Assembly (NCBI GenBank): GCA_000827495.1
Contig: KN817615.1
Coordinates: forward strand, 5,855-58,171
Direction: 5' to 3'
Length of the DNA: 52,317 bases
Source: Hypholoma sublateritium FD-334 SS-4
Lineage: Eukaryota; Basidiomycota; Agaricomycetes; Agaricales; Strophariaceae
Under the pieces are notes generated by a model that worked only from the letters and a program-made list of their open reading frames with translations, did no database searches and was not told where the DNA came from. This document shows positions 22,160-33,493 of the stretch, one piece after another. The translations under genes were made by a program, and so were the position numbers. Within the stretch, counting starts at the first letter, position 1; every line of letters begins with the position of its first letter.

Positions 22160-23376
22160 ATGCCATCCACCAACAGCAGTATTGGAATCAGCTCCGAATT
22201 TCAGATTATAGAAGGGTTCTATACCTTGGGGGATTCAAGCTACCGGGAATATGCACGGACACAACCCACCGCCCTCGCATGCGAGACGTGTGGTAAAGAG
22301 CACGGTGGTGACGACGATGCGGACGTCAAAAGATGCAAAGGTGTACGTTTACTTCCATTCGTTATTTCAATGCGACGGTTTCAATGATTCGAGGACAGTG
22401 TTTAAGAGTAGCATTTTGCTCCAAAGAGGTTAGGTCCAAAATATCTTGTTGTCATCTCGTTTCGTACTGATCTGACCGATCATTCTATTCCAGTGCCAGC
22501 GACAGCTCTGGTGCGTGTATGCACTACCAACGCGGCGCATGTTTTTGAAAATACCACAGGCCAGAACACAAAGCGAGTTGCAACAGCGTACAACTCGCGC
22601 TCCTCATCTCAGAAGTCGTCCAATCATTCTGCTCGAACGCGTTCTTAATGCACTTCTTGCGCGTCGCGCTCGTCTTCAAACTCGGGCTGCTTACCCCGGG
22701 GGCTGTTGCGAAGTACTCTTCGGAACAGACCATTCCCCGTGAACACGTCACCCTCAATTTCCTCCCCGTATCCGAAATGCACTACGTCCAAATCGTCGCG
22801 GGAAAGCTCGATGATGTCCTGCGCAGCAAGGAGGAGATCCCCGGCCATGTCACGTTCAATATAAACCCCAAATGGGCCCCTGATCTTGTCTCGCTCTCGG
22901 AGGGGGAAACAGAGCAGGGCGAACCAGAGGGAGACGGGCTCTCCGCGCGCATATATAAGGACGCGAGGAAGAAGGCAGATCAGCGCGGGCGAAAGGAGAA
23001 CCCAATCGCGCTGGTCAGCTTTGTCTACGACAACGAGGCTGTGGTGTTCGGTATAGAGCTTACGCAGGATGCATTTGTGACGGCGCGTGGGGGAAGCATC
23101 CCGGCCGGCCTCATCCCTCCTTCGATGAAAAACGTCGTGCTGGAAAGGCCGCTGGGTATGCTGCCACCTTTGAAGTATATGTTTTAGGCTGTCTCTGTGC
23201 TATTTGTTCGGAATACCTAACGTATTGACAGGTACCTCAATACATATATTGAGCAAGACACTGAGAATCGACTCAAGCTGCACAGGAATATGCGAAGGAT
23301 GGACAAGCTCTTTGCGCATCGCCAAGGCCGTTACTTATTCATGGGACAAGGGCCGTCGGTTTTCAATTACGTATAG
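22160..23376 (+). CDS. MYND-type zinc finger protein, paralog B
   Basis: Exons 22160-22342, 22399-22428, 22494-22510, 22560-23174 and 23232-23376 join to 329 residues. The finger near residues 42-82 reads CETC, CKGC, FCSKECQRQLW and EHKASC, a complete MYND pattern. GTACGT was chosen as the first donor because it keeps CKGC-LRVAFC in frame. The remainder is an alpha/beta region with no family I recognise, containing FLRVALVFKLGLL, IPGHVTFNINP and IELTQDAFVTARGG. It ends with a basic helical segment, RNMRRMDKLFAHRQGRYLF. Paralog A lies 366 bases upstream in the same orientation, so this is a tandem duplication. Such stand-alone MYND proteins are numerous in mushrooms. A role in transcription or protein scaffolding is possible but not shown. 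Confidence 0.85.
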
Positions 23377-26355
23377 AAGGCTAGGGATAACCAACTCGAT
23401 TGTGATCGCGTTTTTCTATCTTTTGGTATAAGGTTCGTATGACCGGACTTCTGTCATGGCCGCTCTTTTATGAATACTGCTTGTTCAATGCTACTTGTAC
23501 GGCACTACTCTTGTACCCTTTTTTGTACCATACAGCATCCTCTATTTCCGGTAATCCCATACTTTGAGTCAAGAATGACATGTTATAACAGATCGAATTT
23601 CTACTAAGTACCCAATGCTCATGGAGACCATGTCATGATTTATCTGACCATGATTGATATGCATTGTGTGACTTGCATTGCTAGCTTTACTGACCAGTTG
23701 AGAATCAATCTTGTAGACAGCTGTGCTGCGGTGTAGTGGGAACGGGGGGATGTGATTATCTTCACTCGTGTTTCTCCTCGGAAGACTCGGCCTCGAGCAC
23801 CTGGACGGAGATAAGTACCGTAACTTGCGGACTGCGGTACGGCGGAGCCGGCGTAAGCTTTACTTATCTTCGTCGTTTGTACAACGCCACAGTGACAATA
23901 GCGGTCGAGAGAATATGTATCCGACATTGACCCAAAATTAAATCTGGCCGGTTGCACCAAAACAACGAACAGATGTCAATCGATCGCGGAACAGCATCAA
24001 GATCTATGAAAATAGATACCAGCGAAGAATAAAGATGACGGTTGGGTGGCACTGGTAGATGATGAAGAGTCCTTTGTATAGACATAGCATTCATATGGAA
24101 TGCTCAAGATGATCGTCACCTATCAATCGTCCCCTCGCTCTTGCCCAGTTCTAGCCGCGCATCAAGCGCGCAGCCGGCCCGGGTGCGCACACAAAGAATA
24201 GGCGCCCATAGGACACCAACACACACGCAGACCCCGGAAGCTCGCGGGCCCCATGACCAGCGCCGCCCCCTGGCCAGGAAGTATGCATCAGCGCCGCCCG
24301 CCGCCCAACGTTCGCCGTCGTGTTGTCAGGCATTCTAACAAATACGCTTGGTTCCGAGTCAGTCGAAAGCAGAGGCTGTGGCATAGCTTTTCAGCTAGGC
24401 GGCCTGTAGATTATTGTACGTGTAAGGGGCAGTCCTGCACAGCGCTGCGCAGGCCGGAAATAATTAGGCGGGCGAGTCTGGGTGAGTCAGGCGAGATTGG
24501 CTGGTTGGCTCATTGGCTGGTTAGATCCTGGAGGGTAGGATCGACTGCGCGCTGCATGCCCGGCGCGTGTGCGAGCCCCGGGGATGTATGTCGTACAGCT
24601 ATGCTGTGCCAGTGCGTCTTTCGGCCTGCATTATTTGACTTGAATGATGATTTAGGGAAAGTGGCGCAGTGAAGTACGTATTACAATTGGATGATCACCA
24701 TACGCATGGTGATACTCGACAGAATATCGTGATCACTAATACCAACTGCCCTATCTTTCAATATTGATCATGAGGGCGACATACCCTCTTGAGATGTTGG
24801 CCTTAACACAACGCGAAGGCGAAAATGCTCTCTTAAGATAGCTGGTGGCTAGAAGTCTTATGATAACGAGCGCCGTGCGCCACCAATTATGCCAAAGATG
24901 GTGTGCGCGATTGGGTCGAGATTTACTCTTTTTTTCAGGGAGGTGGTCAATGGCTTGGACTTACGTTTACAAGCCGTCTGAAAATAGGGTATAACACGGG
25001 AGATTTACACCTATTGGAGATTATTGTACTGAATAATCTCCTCATCAAGGATTTCAGATAAATTTCTTTGGACAAAGTTTGGCCAGAATAGAAGTGACCC
25101 CGAAATTGAAAGGACAATAACAGGTGTGCTAGACGCTGATATGGTATGTAAATGGTGTGTAAGTATGAATCGCGGCTGATTCCGTACTCATATGTACGTT
25201 GTGAACAATTCACTCGAGGTGTTCTTTGACGGTCTAAATTTACACAAGCACCTGTTTTCGGAATATCGGAAATTCAACTGAACTTAAGAGATGGACAACA
25301 CACGGTTTCTCCGGTGGTTTCAGGCATAAAATAAGCCGTTGTGGGGGCTTAGGCGCCTCTATTCAATTCAATGTGTATGTAGCTGACAATGGGCCTACAA
25401 GAATATTATCAACTAAACCTGTGATGTTGCAAGTCGCTCTGTGAAATCGTTGCAGTTTCATTTTTATAATCGATTTCATACGATAATCAATTCGGTGGTT
25501 CGGCGGTTTTCATTGATAGGGAGGTGAGCGTTTCGTCTACGTGTAATGAAAGATACGAAATGCTCATACGGCCCGCAGCCGCATCCAAAATAACTTGGCG
25601 AGGGGATGGAGCGGAGGCAGTGCGCGGCCGTGGACGCGTGCGAAAGAAGCCGATTCCGGGCCAACCACACAACACGTGTAGGCAATGAGGCAACTGTATT
25701 CTTTGCACCCACCACAACCTGCGAAAGAAATGTCTTGCGAAAGCAGATAAAGGCCCCTGGATTCTGCCTGGGGAGCTATTCCAGGATCGCTGAACGTTGC
25801 GGACCCACGTCAGCACATTCTATCCACCGTGCCACATTCAGCGAGCTGTCGCCCATTGTCCAGCTCTCTCGGACGACGGACAGTCACGGACTCGCCGATA
25901 ACCCACCGAGAACATCGCTTAGGCGCGACCTGGACGCGATACTTGGTCTGTTCTTCGCACGCCTACGCCGTGGAGCGCTGACAAGCGTGCGATGTTCGTT
26001 TGTTGACCACCGCTATCGGATTTTGCTTGCTGACGACATACTCTACGTAGACTCCGCGTTGAACGCTGAGCATCATCATCTGGGTTTGCGAAAGCGCGCA
26101 ACTCGTATCCTAGGCCTCGCCTTGTGCCTGCATTTCACTACAATACGCCCTGTCGACGGCGGTGACTCACATCCATCTTTCCCACAAATCCGAAAGGACA
26201 TTATCACCTAACGGAGGCCTACAATCATTCTTCAGCCATTCGGTGACAAAGCGAGAGGTTCAATCACTTTCCTTTGCTTTAGCCATTTAATCGCCTACGC
26301 CTTTCATTTTATTCATCCTTCTCTCTAATCCACTACATTGCTGGCGATTGCAGAT
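23377..26355. other. Large gene-free region
   Basis: Nearly 3 kb without a supported gene. Composition changes along it: AT-rich at 23377-24100, GC-rich at about 24130-24620, AT-rich again to 25560, then mixed up to the next ATG. A 201-codon frame at 25606-26211 (+) has no motif. The last 150 bases are CT-rich, as expected for a fungal 5' leader. A non-coding transcript or decayed sequence cannot be excluded. Confidence 0.45.
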
Positions 26356-29300
26356 ATGGCAGCCGGGATCTACGATTCTCGTAATGCCTCGCACAACTGG
26401 CCAGCATCCAACGGCACGAAGCCTGAAGGAATAGGTGCCTCTGGTGCCAACTACAGCACCAGCTCAGACCCTTCTTTGCGTCAACGCTACCAGCCCTACG
26501 CTGGCCCGACGTCGACGGCGATCCCCAGGCAAGGATCAGGTTCCTCCCTCGGAATGTCGGTCCCGGCATATGACGCCCGCGGACACAGCCTCACGTCGTC
26601 GCCACCGCACAACGACGTCGAGATGACCCGGAAGACGCTCATCGCTGTCCTGGACTACTTCTCGCAGCTGCTGCCGAAGTACTTCGACTGGCCCGTCGTG
26701 CAGGGTATTGCCGCTGCAGCGGCGTCCGCGGCGAAGGCGCCGGCGATCCCGCCGATGGCGGTTCCCCAGATGACGGTACCCCAGCCTATGCCACAGGGAA
26801 TGCGGCTCGTCGTGCACGGCGGCGCATGCATGCTTCTCCACCCCGGCCTGTATAGTCTCTCAAAGCAGCAGCAGCAGGCGTCGCCTGGACTGGTGTCGCG
26901 CACCAAGACCCGGGATGTGGACTATATACATAGAGGCTTTATGACAGAGTACGGCCCTCACATTCCAGACGCCGCGGAGCGTCTCAAGGAATGTATACAG
27001 GCCACTGCAGCTCGCTTTAACCTGGGAGCGGACTGGATGAATAGCGATGCGGACATTGCACTGCCCATGGCCAAAGAGTGCGTCTTTTATACTTGCATTG
27101 CGTTGTTGTGCAGCATGCTGACTCGGAATCTCTCCTCACTGCAGCCCATCAGATGGGCGCCTATATGACCCCGTCTATAGCGCATCCGTCAACCCACAGA
27201 ACATCGCTCTACACACCATCTACCGCTCCTCGAATGGTTTTCTCACACTGATAAGTGTCACCCCATCTTGGGCCGTCTCCCTCAAGCTTGTCCGGTACAC
27301 GAAGTGGGATGCTGGCGATATCTGCTTACTGCTTAGGTGAGCTAACCTTTTCAGCTAGGTCTCGATCGGTGGTGCTTCTCTTGCCACGTCGCTATCGGGC
27401 TATTGTTGGACTTCCTGCACACGGACAGTGGCTCAGGAGTTCGTCTCCATTCCATCGCCCGTTTGACATATGTGCACGCTGGAATCACTCGGTTTTCACA
27501 GCGGAGTGGGGGTGTCACCCTTTTTCTGCTTCTGTGCATGTGATGGGCTATTCTGGCATGATACATTACCCACTCCTGAAACTGTCTTCTATCTCTCGCT
27601 CCGGGATATCATTATCTCCCCGGAAGCCACTGACGCTTACTTCTCTTCCCAAGGAACGGGACCCTTTTGTCACAAACGCAATGGACGCCCGAGACACTGG
27701 AGGGTTGGCTGTACACGGAATGCTGGGCGATGAATTACGGCAACTTCGATACCGCTAAGCGCACGGTGATGCGCTCGCGCATCGAGCACGCCATCCAGAC
27801 GCTCGAACAGTGGACGCACTACGTCAGCTCAGGATCCTCTCCCCCGAGCCGTCGCTCGTCGAGCGGCGAGCTCGCAGGCGCGGCGCTGCCCGGTGGGCAG
27901 TACCTGGATGGGCCACACCACGCCAACCAGTGGGGCTCAAGTAACCAGGAATCGTCAAGCCTCAGCCGATCCCGTCCGCAGAGCAAGGGTAAGAACAGGA
28001 TGTCGGGCGCCGACCTCACAGAAGCGGCGCTGGCCGGCGCGCAGTACCTAGACGCGCCGCACCACGCCAGCCAGTGGGGCAGCCAGAGCCAAGAAGTACC
28101 AGGGCTCAGTCGTTCCCGTCCACAGAGTAAAGGCAAGAGCAAGAGCAGCAACGGCAGCAGCAGCCGCAACGCAAGCCGTCCCGCCAGCCGCGCGGCGTCG
28201 CGGCGCAACACCCCGGAGCAGACGGAGCTCTTCATCCCGCCCGAAATCGAGCCCTACGACGAGGAAGACGCGGTTGACCGCTACGCGCAGCACTACGACC
28301 ACGACCGCGGGCGCTCCACGACGTATGCGAGTGCGCGCGAGCCGGCGCAGGGCGCATGGGGAGCGGCACCGGCGGGGCGATCTCGCGTGCACACTATCCA
28401 CGACCCCGTCGCATCGTCGCATCCGCTGCTTGCTAACGGTGTCACCGGAGGGGGTGCATCAAGCAGCCCGTGGGGCGGCCAGAGTCAGAATCGCGCAGCG
28501 GACCCGTACTCGATGCACGTACTGGACCAGGCCATCGGCGGCGGCCCGCCGCCGCCCGGCACCACGCCGGAGTACGCCCGCGGGCCGAACTTCGCCGGCG
28601 TCGGCGCGGGCTTCCCGCCGGTCATCCCCGGCTTCACCGTGCCGGATCCAGCTCAGGTGCAGCAGCAGCAGCAGCGTCGCCGCGCGGAGAAGCAGCGCAA
28701 GCTCGAGCGCCAGCGCGCACGCGGGTCCAAGTGGCGATCCGATACGGAGTCGGATGAAGATGACGCCTATTCCGACGACGACGGCGACAAGGAGAACCGG
28801 ATGCGCGACCAACGCCAACGCCGCGACCCTGCCCCGGCGAAAGGCTCCCAGGGCGGGGCGTGGCACCAACTCTATGCATCTCCAATGGGCCGCTCGACAT
28901 CAGGAGGGCCGCAGGGCGGCGGTTATGCACCGGATCGGGGACCAGAGCGTGGCTTTGCACCGTTCGCGCAGGGCCAAAACCCCTCAGGACGCGCAGATGG
29001 CCGCGCTCAGGGCCGAGCGTCGTCACGGCCCCCGTCGCGCAACGAGCCATCCGACAACAAGCGGCGCCCGCCGCCACTCGACCTCGAGTCGCCATTTATC
29101 CCACCCGGGCAGGGCCCCGAGTTCGCGGACCCCGCCCGCATCGCGCAGTGGCAGTTCGAGCAGCAACAGAAGAACTACCAGCTGGAACGCGAGCAGCAGC
29201 TGGTCCTCGCTGAGCGCGAGCGCCTGTACTACCAGCGCCCCCAGTTCTCTCAGGTGCCCGCTGTCGGGCAGCCACCCCACCCGCAGATGCAGATGCAGAT

Positions 29301-29421
29301 GCACTATCAGCAGCAGCAGCATCACCCACAGCCGCCCCAACAACATCACCCCCTATACCAACATCCGCAGATGTATCAGCAACAGATGCAGATGCAAATG
29401 CAGCGCGGAATATATCGCTAG
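26356..29421 (+). CDS. Nucleotidyltransferase-like (DUF7582-type) protein with long disordered tail
   Basis: Exons 26356-27077, 27145-27336 and 27654-29421 join in frame to 893 residues. The conserved domain (about 80-345) has a start like a nucleotidyltransferase fold: RLVVHGGACMLL, then TRDVDYIHR with an Asp pair, LGADWMNSDADIALPMA, SWAVSLKLVRYTKWDAGDICLL and TQWTPETLEGWLY. I recall this fungal family under the name DUF7582; the name should be confirmed. The substrate is unknown, and whether it is active cannot be told. The C-terminal ~540 residues are low complexity: Ser/Arg repeats (two 48-residue copies around QYLDGPHHANQWG and QYLDAPHHASQWG), a basic RRRAEKQRKLERQRARG segment, an acidic TESDEDDAYSDDDGD run, and a Gln/Met/His/Pro-rich end. 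The second intron (27337-27653, 317 nt) is far longer than others here; it was accepted because it joins ICLLLR to NGTLLSQTQW in frame. Confidence 0.8.
27337..27653 (+). other. Unusually long intron, 317 nt
   Basis: GTGAGC at the donor and CCCAAG at the acceptor, in phase 2. One frame is open through the whole interval, and another carries a plausible-looking 60-codon stretch. A retained-intron or alternative-exon form is possible, but the family match supports removal. Confidence 0.6.
27868..28140 (+). repeat. Two direct 144-bp coding repeats
   Basis: The QYLD...HHA.QWG coding motif recurs at 27898 and 28042, exactly 144 bases apart. Both copies are followed by a SRSRPQSKGK segment. This is an in-frame internal duplication in the disordered part of the nucleotidyltransferase-like protein. 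Confidence 0.8.
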
Positions 29422-29871
29422 AACCGATTCCCCCCAACAGTTCCCGACGCTGATCTATATACACCATGCCATGCCTCTACCACTTCGGCCCCGTGGTCCC
29501 CCGACTTCTCTACTCTCCCATGCTCGACTTCCGTCCCACAATTTGTTGCGGACGCACAACTATAATCAGATGAAGCCATCCATTGTTTCAACATTCATGA
29601 CTGTACACCTTCGTTGCTTCTTTACAGCGCTCGGCTGAGGACTATTTTTATCTTGTATTGTCTGTTGTACACCATCTTTTCCCGTCTACTGCTCTAGCCA
29701 ACTGTATGTACTATTCCCGGTTCAAACCCGTTTCTTAATTCTAATAGTTCGGTAGAAACACGAATAAAGCATGTATAACTAACTCCTGCCCGTATCATAC
29801 AATTACCCGTCGTATACATGCCGCCTTCCAGAGGCTTCTTGCACACGATTAATGGCTAACTGCTGGTGAGT
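29422..29871. other. Convergent 3' intergenic region
   Basis: 450 bases between the stop codons of two convergent genes. No gene is seen. It should hold both polyadenylation regions. Confidence 0.45.
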
Positions 29872-31678
29872 CTAAAGGCGCATATCCTCGTCAGATTCGA
29901 CCTTGATCCCGAAGTAGGGCCAAATGAGCGCCGCCTGCAAGTCAGGCTCTCCATCGGTCTTGAAGCCGATATTGGGGCCGACTTGATACACCGCGTTTGT
30001 CTGGAGGAATGCTGCATCAGCATCTGCGTAATGGAGGAGCAAAAAATCTGCGTACCAAACCCAGAGACACCTTGATCGCAGGCGGGCCAGGCGTGTATTC
30101 CTGCAGGGCCTGCGCCTCACCATCGGCAGTACTATTCTTAATGAGGCGCACGATGTTCTTCGCGGCAAGCTCACCCTGCGCATACGCGTTGTGGCCCGCC
30201 GGAATCGCGCCCCACGCATCTGCTGCGTCGCCAATGGCGAAGATGTGTGGGTACGCCGGCGCACTGTCCTCCGCCTTCGGCGCGAGGGAAGCGTCTGCTG
30301 CGAGGGAGACGTCGGCGAGCGCGGCGGTGATCGATACCGCGGGCGAGTGTGCGGCTGCGCGCGGTGTAGCGCTGACCTGCAGCGTCTTGCACACGCGGAT
30401 AAGGCCGGTGGCGGCGTCCACCGTCGCGGGATCCATCGCCTTAAGGAAGCCGGTGTTGGGCGCTTGCCCCGTGCATAGAAGCTGGATAAAGGGCTTAGAC
30501 CTAGAGTTCTAAGATAGGATTTGAACACGTACAAGGAGGTCCGCCGCGATTTCACGGCCAGCCACCGTGCGGACGACCTTCTGGCCGGCGGCGTTGACTT
30601 TAGCGCTCCCATCTTCGATGGAGTCGAGGTCGAGGCGCTCGCCGAGGATGAGCTCAATCTCGAGTTTCTCGCAGGCGCTTCGGACTGACACACGGAATAG
30701 AATATTAATGAATGGGGTGGATTAGGAATTTAGGAGACAAGTCGAACTCACTCTCGTCGTGCATTTTCTCGTCAAATCTGGGCAACAGACGCTGGCGGGA
30801 GTGCAAAAGGGTCACCGATTTTTCTGGATACACTGACTTAATGTCCGTGGCAAATTCTAGAAAACGGGTCACCATTCGGCGAAACATGGCAGGCGAGAAT
30901 TTGAACATACGAATACCGAGCGCGCCGCCACCAACTACAAGCACGGAAGGCGCGTCTTTTACCATCTGCTGCTTCTCCTGAAACCATTGGCACCCCTCCG
31001 CTTTCTGGCCGTGATATTGTGTCTTGCCTGTCGACGGGCCCCATAGGTCAAGTGGAGGGGGAAGGTGGGAACCGAGCGCGTATATGACGTAGTCGAACGC
31101 AAGCGTCGTCGTCGGGATACCGAGTTCGGGGAAGGAGCGCGATAATGTAACGCTGTTTGGTCGCAGCTCTGTGACTTCAGCTTCAAGGTGAATATGCTCG
31201 GGCTTGGGAGACTCTGTAAGGAAGACCTTGGTGTAAGGAATGACTAATTTCCTATTTAGCTTTAGAAACCGGAAGTACAAGATATATCGCTTACAAGCTT
31301 TGTATTCGTGGCCCGGGAGCACTGCATAGCGCGGCATGACATATACATCTTTAAACAGAAACTAAATCATCTCTCTAGCAATGATAATAAACTTGAAGAA
31401 GCATACGATTTGCGTGGCTGTATATAACATTTCATGAGTAACCATGAACATAATCGTTTTACTATATATACTTACGAATTTCGATCTATCAGTACCAGCC
31501 TCCACTCTGCGGGCAGATTTGCTGCAAGAGTCTGCGCTGCATGAGCGCCTGCGACGAATACTCTAATTTTAGCACGGCGCATGACGGGCGTTGAGGCCAC
31601 TGTTTACTGACCACCATATGCAGCACCGAGAACAACCACGGTCTTCGTCCCTTTAGTGGAAGATACGCCGCCGCCCAT
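29872..31678 (-). CDS. AMID/AIFM2-type FAD-dependent NAD(P)H oxidoreductase
   Basis: Pyridine nucleotide-disulphide oxidoreductase fold related to AIFM2 (FSP1) and fungal AMID proteins, which reduce quinones at membranes. Nine exons join to 449 residues: 31678-31612, 31548-31476, 31417-31407, 31348-31295, 31243-30911, 30856-30752, 30684-30533, 30481-30056 and 30000-29872. The FAD site is VVVLGAAYGGAHAAQTL near the N-terminus. The NAD(P)H site is VLVVGGGALGI, and the second FAD contact is IFAIGDAADAWG. VMPRYAVLPGHEYKAFIPY matches the family's FAD-side segment; it is only restored by an 11-nt exon (31417-31407) that encodes the middle of NSHANHVYV. The protein begins MGGGVSST, which fits an N-myristoylation signal (G2, S6) as in human FSP1. 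Expected product: a membrane-anchored ubiquinone reductase. Confidence 0.9.
31407..31417 (-). other. 11-nt microexon
   Basis: Flanked by ACAG and GTATGC, between two introns of exactly 58 nt each. Skipping it leaves the downstream conserved block out of frame; including it restores the family's N-S-H-x-N-H-x-Y-V segment. Confidence 0.8.
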
Positions 31679-32465
31679 TTTTCCGTGTGGTATTTCCTAA
31701 TTTAAGAAGGGCAGATGTTTTCCAGGAATTCAGGCGCGATGTCAGAAGCGGGGGGAAGGAAGGAAGGAAGAATGAGGAGATGTAAATCTTTATCTGATAA
31801 GACGGCCATCTCATCAGCTGATCCACGTGAATTTCGGACTCGGGGGATTTACCCGACAAGTACCGATTACTCAGTTTCTTCTGCAAGTTCTCTGCCGCAT
31901 GCGCAGTGCGGTAAGCATTTCCTTACATATCAGTAAGCAGATGACTACATCCGCTGACGACCTAAGGATACTCAGGATGAAGGCAAAAATAAGAGAAAGC
32001 AACTTGTCACGTACTTATTTATAGACTTGTAGTAGACGCCCAGGAAATTTTCATCCACGAAACACATAGGTTAGTATCGGGGAAAACGTTTTATGGGGAA
32101 ATATCAAGGAAAATCTAATCGACATATGTAAATAAGAGTCCCAAAAAAGTAGCTTACATTTCCATTGGGTAAATTTGGGGTAAATCCCTCGTTTCCGTCA
32201 CCTTTGCTCCGAGTCCATATCGCGGGGAATTGGTAGATCTAGGGAAATTGAATGAAATACCTTGTAATACTGTTGGAAATCGAGGAAAAAAAGTATTCAA
32301 TAGGCACTGAATGAGTGCTTAAAATTTGGCCCCGATCCTTTAAGTTCAAGCTTTAGGCATCAGCCGCCGTAGCAGCACTGAAACTTAGATTTAGACTTGC
32401 TGTATATATATTTCTTTTCAATTTGCAACCCTACATATTATATATTCCAATCTAACCTTTCTACG
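31679..32465. other. Intergenic region with purine microsatellite
   Basis: 787 bases without a gene. A GGGGGGAAGGAAGGAAGGAAG tract near 31750-31770 lies about 75 bases upstream of the oxidoreductase ATG, in its presumed promoter or leader (polypyrimidine on its coding strand). Confidence 0.5.
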
Positions 32466-33139
32466 TCAGTATACAAATTGTTTTCCTGATTTTCGAGCAT
32501 GCTTATCCGACTTCCTTGCTACACGGCCAGACATCACTGCTTCGTGAGCAGATTCATCTGCAGCCGCGATCCTGGCCGCTGCATGAGCTTCGTTGTGAAT
32601 CTGGCCGGGCTTCAAGGACAAGTGCTCCTGATGTTGAGAAAGCGCGTTGTGGTGGTGAATAGCCTCTCCATGTGCTAGAAAAGCTTTCATTGATGCAGCA
32701 GCTGCTTCAAAATTGCCGTTCTGAGCGTGATGGAGGAATGCATTATGATGCTCGATGGCAGCGTTATAATGGTTGATGGCAGCGTTATGGTGGGCATAGG
32801 CTGCTGACCGATGAGAATCGGCCACCTGATCGGCGAGGGAGTGCTCGACGTTCCTTGCATATTCTCGTCTGTCGGACTCAGTACCCGTTTGAGAACTAAG
32901 GGCATGAGGCTCGGGGACAGCGAGGGAGAGATGTCCAGCCGAATGACTCTGTTAGTTGGCGTTAATCACAACGGCAGAAGTTAATAGTTAGATCTCGAGC
33001 TTACTTCGATATTCAATGGTTTATCGCCAGCGGCGTGAGTCCGGACTGTCACGCTTGCACGCGGCTGGGACGGAACACTGGCGACATTGGTGGCGAGGAA
33101 GAGCAACCCGGTAAGAGGAAAAATGAAATTGAACAGCAT
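32466..33139 (-). CDS. Small secreted His/Ala-rich protein A
   Basis: Exons 33139-33005 and 32948-32466 join to 205 residues. A signal peptide is clear (MLFNFIFPLTGLLFLATNVASVPS). The mature protein has helical His/Ala repeats of the type A-x2-H-x2-A, for example AYAHHNAAINHYNAAIEHHN and LAHGEAIHHHNAL, then a Lys/Arg-rich end. It has no cysteine pairs, unlike many effectors. It is clearly related to protein B 1 kb upstream: both share the MLF...P signal, one intron after the signal exon and a similar His/Ala segment. The His clusters suggest metal binding, which is inference. No known family comes to mind. Confidence 0.75.
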
Positions 33140-33493
33140 GTTCGCACAGCGATGAGACGAGATATAGGTATGTAGGTACGAGGGGTTGAGACCAGCTGCC
33201 GGATCCACTGCTTGAATCAAGCATTTATACGTCTCCTAAAATCTATACTTATCCGTGAAAATAATGTTGGCTGATGGATCCACAGAATGGCTCATCTTCA
33301 ACGAACACTGGCGGCTGTGTGCTGATGCAACCATGAGAATACTCAAGTTGAAGGATATCCAGACTGATCTACCTGCACAGGTTCTATTTTAGAGGTGATA
33401 TCAGGATTGTCCGTCTTGAAAATTCCTCGCTTTGTTGTAGTTCTATATCGAGATTGCCTAGAATCATAACACGCATAGCATACAACAGAAATA
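33140..33493. other. Upstream region of secreted protein A
   Basis: 354 bases with no gene. The sequence just upstream of the ATG (GCGAACATG in both genes) and a GAGACCAGCTG block at about 33188-33198 recur upstream of secreted protein B. Confidence 0.5.

Noticed and set aside
25606..26211. 201-codon plus-strand open frame
   Set aside because: No ATG context, motif or repeat of known kind. It lies directly upstream of a gene start and reads like random sequence.
27255..27758. 167-codon plus-strand open frame
   Set aside because: It overlaps exon 2, the long intron and exon 3 in the wrong frame; the spliced model preserves the conserved domain.
28274..29638. 454-codon open frame on the plus strand
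   Set aside because: It is an alternate frame of the GC-rich tail of the nucleotidyltransferase-like gene; composition is Arg/Ser/Thr noise with no motif, and the real frame fits the upstream exons.
31749..31772. Transposon terminal repeat
   Set aside because: The tract is a simple GGAA microsatellite with no matching partner or terminal inverted repeat.
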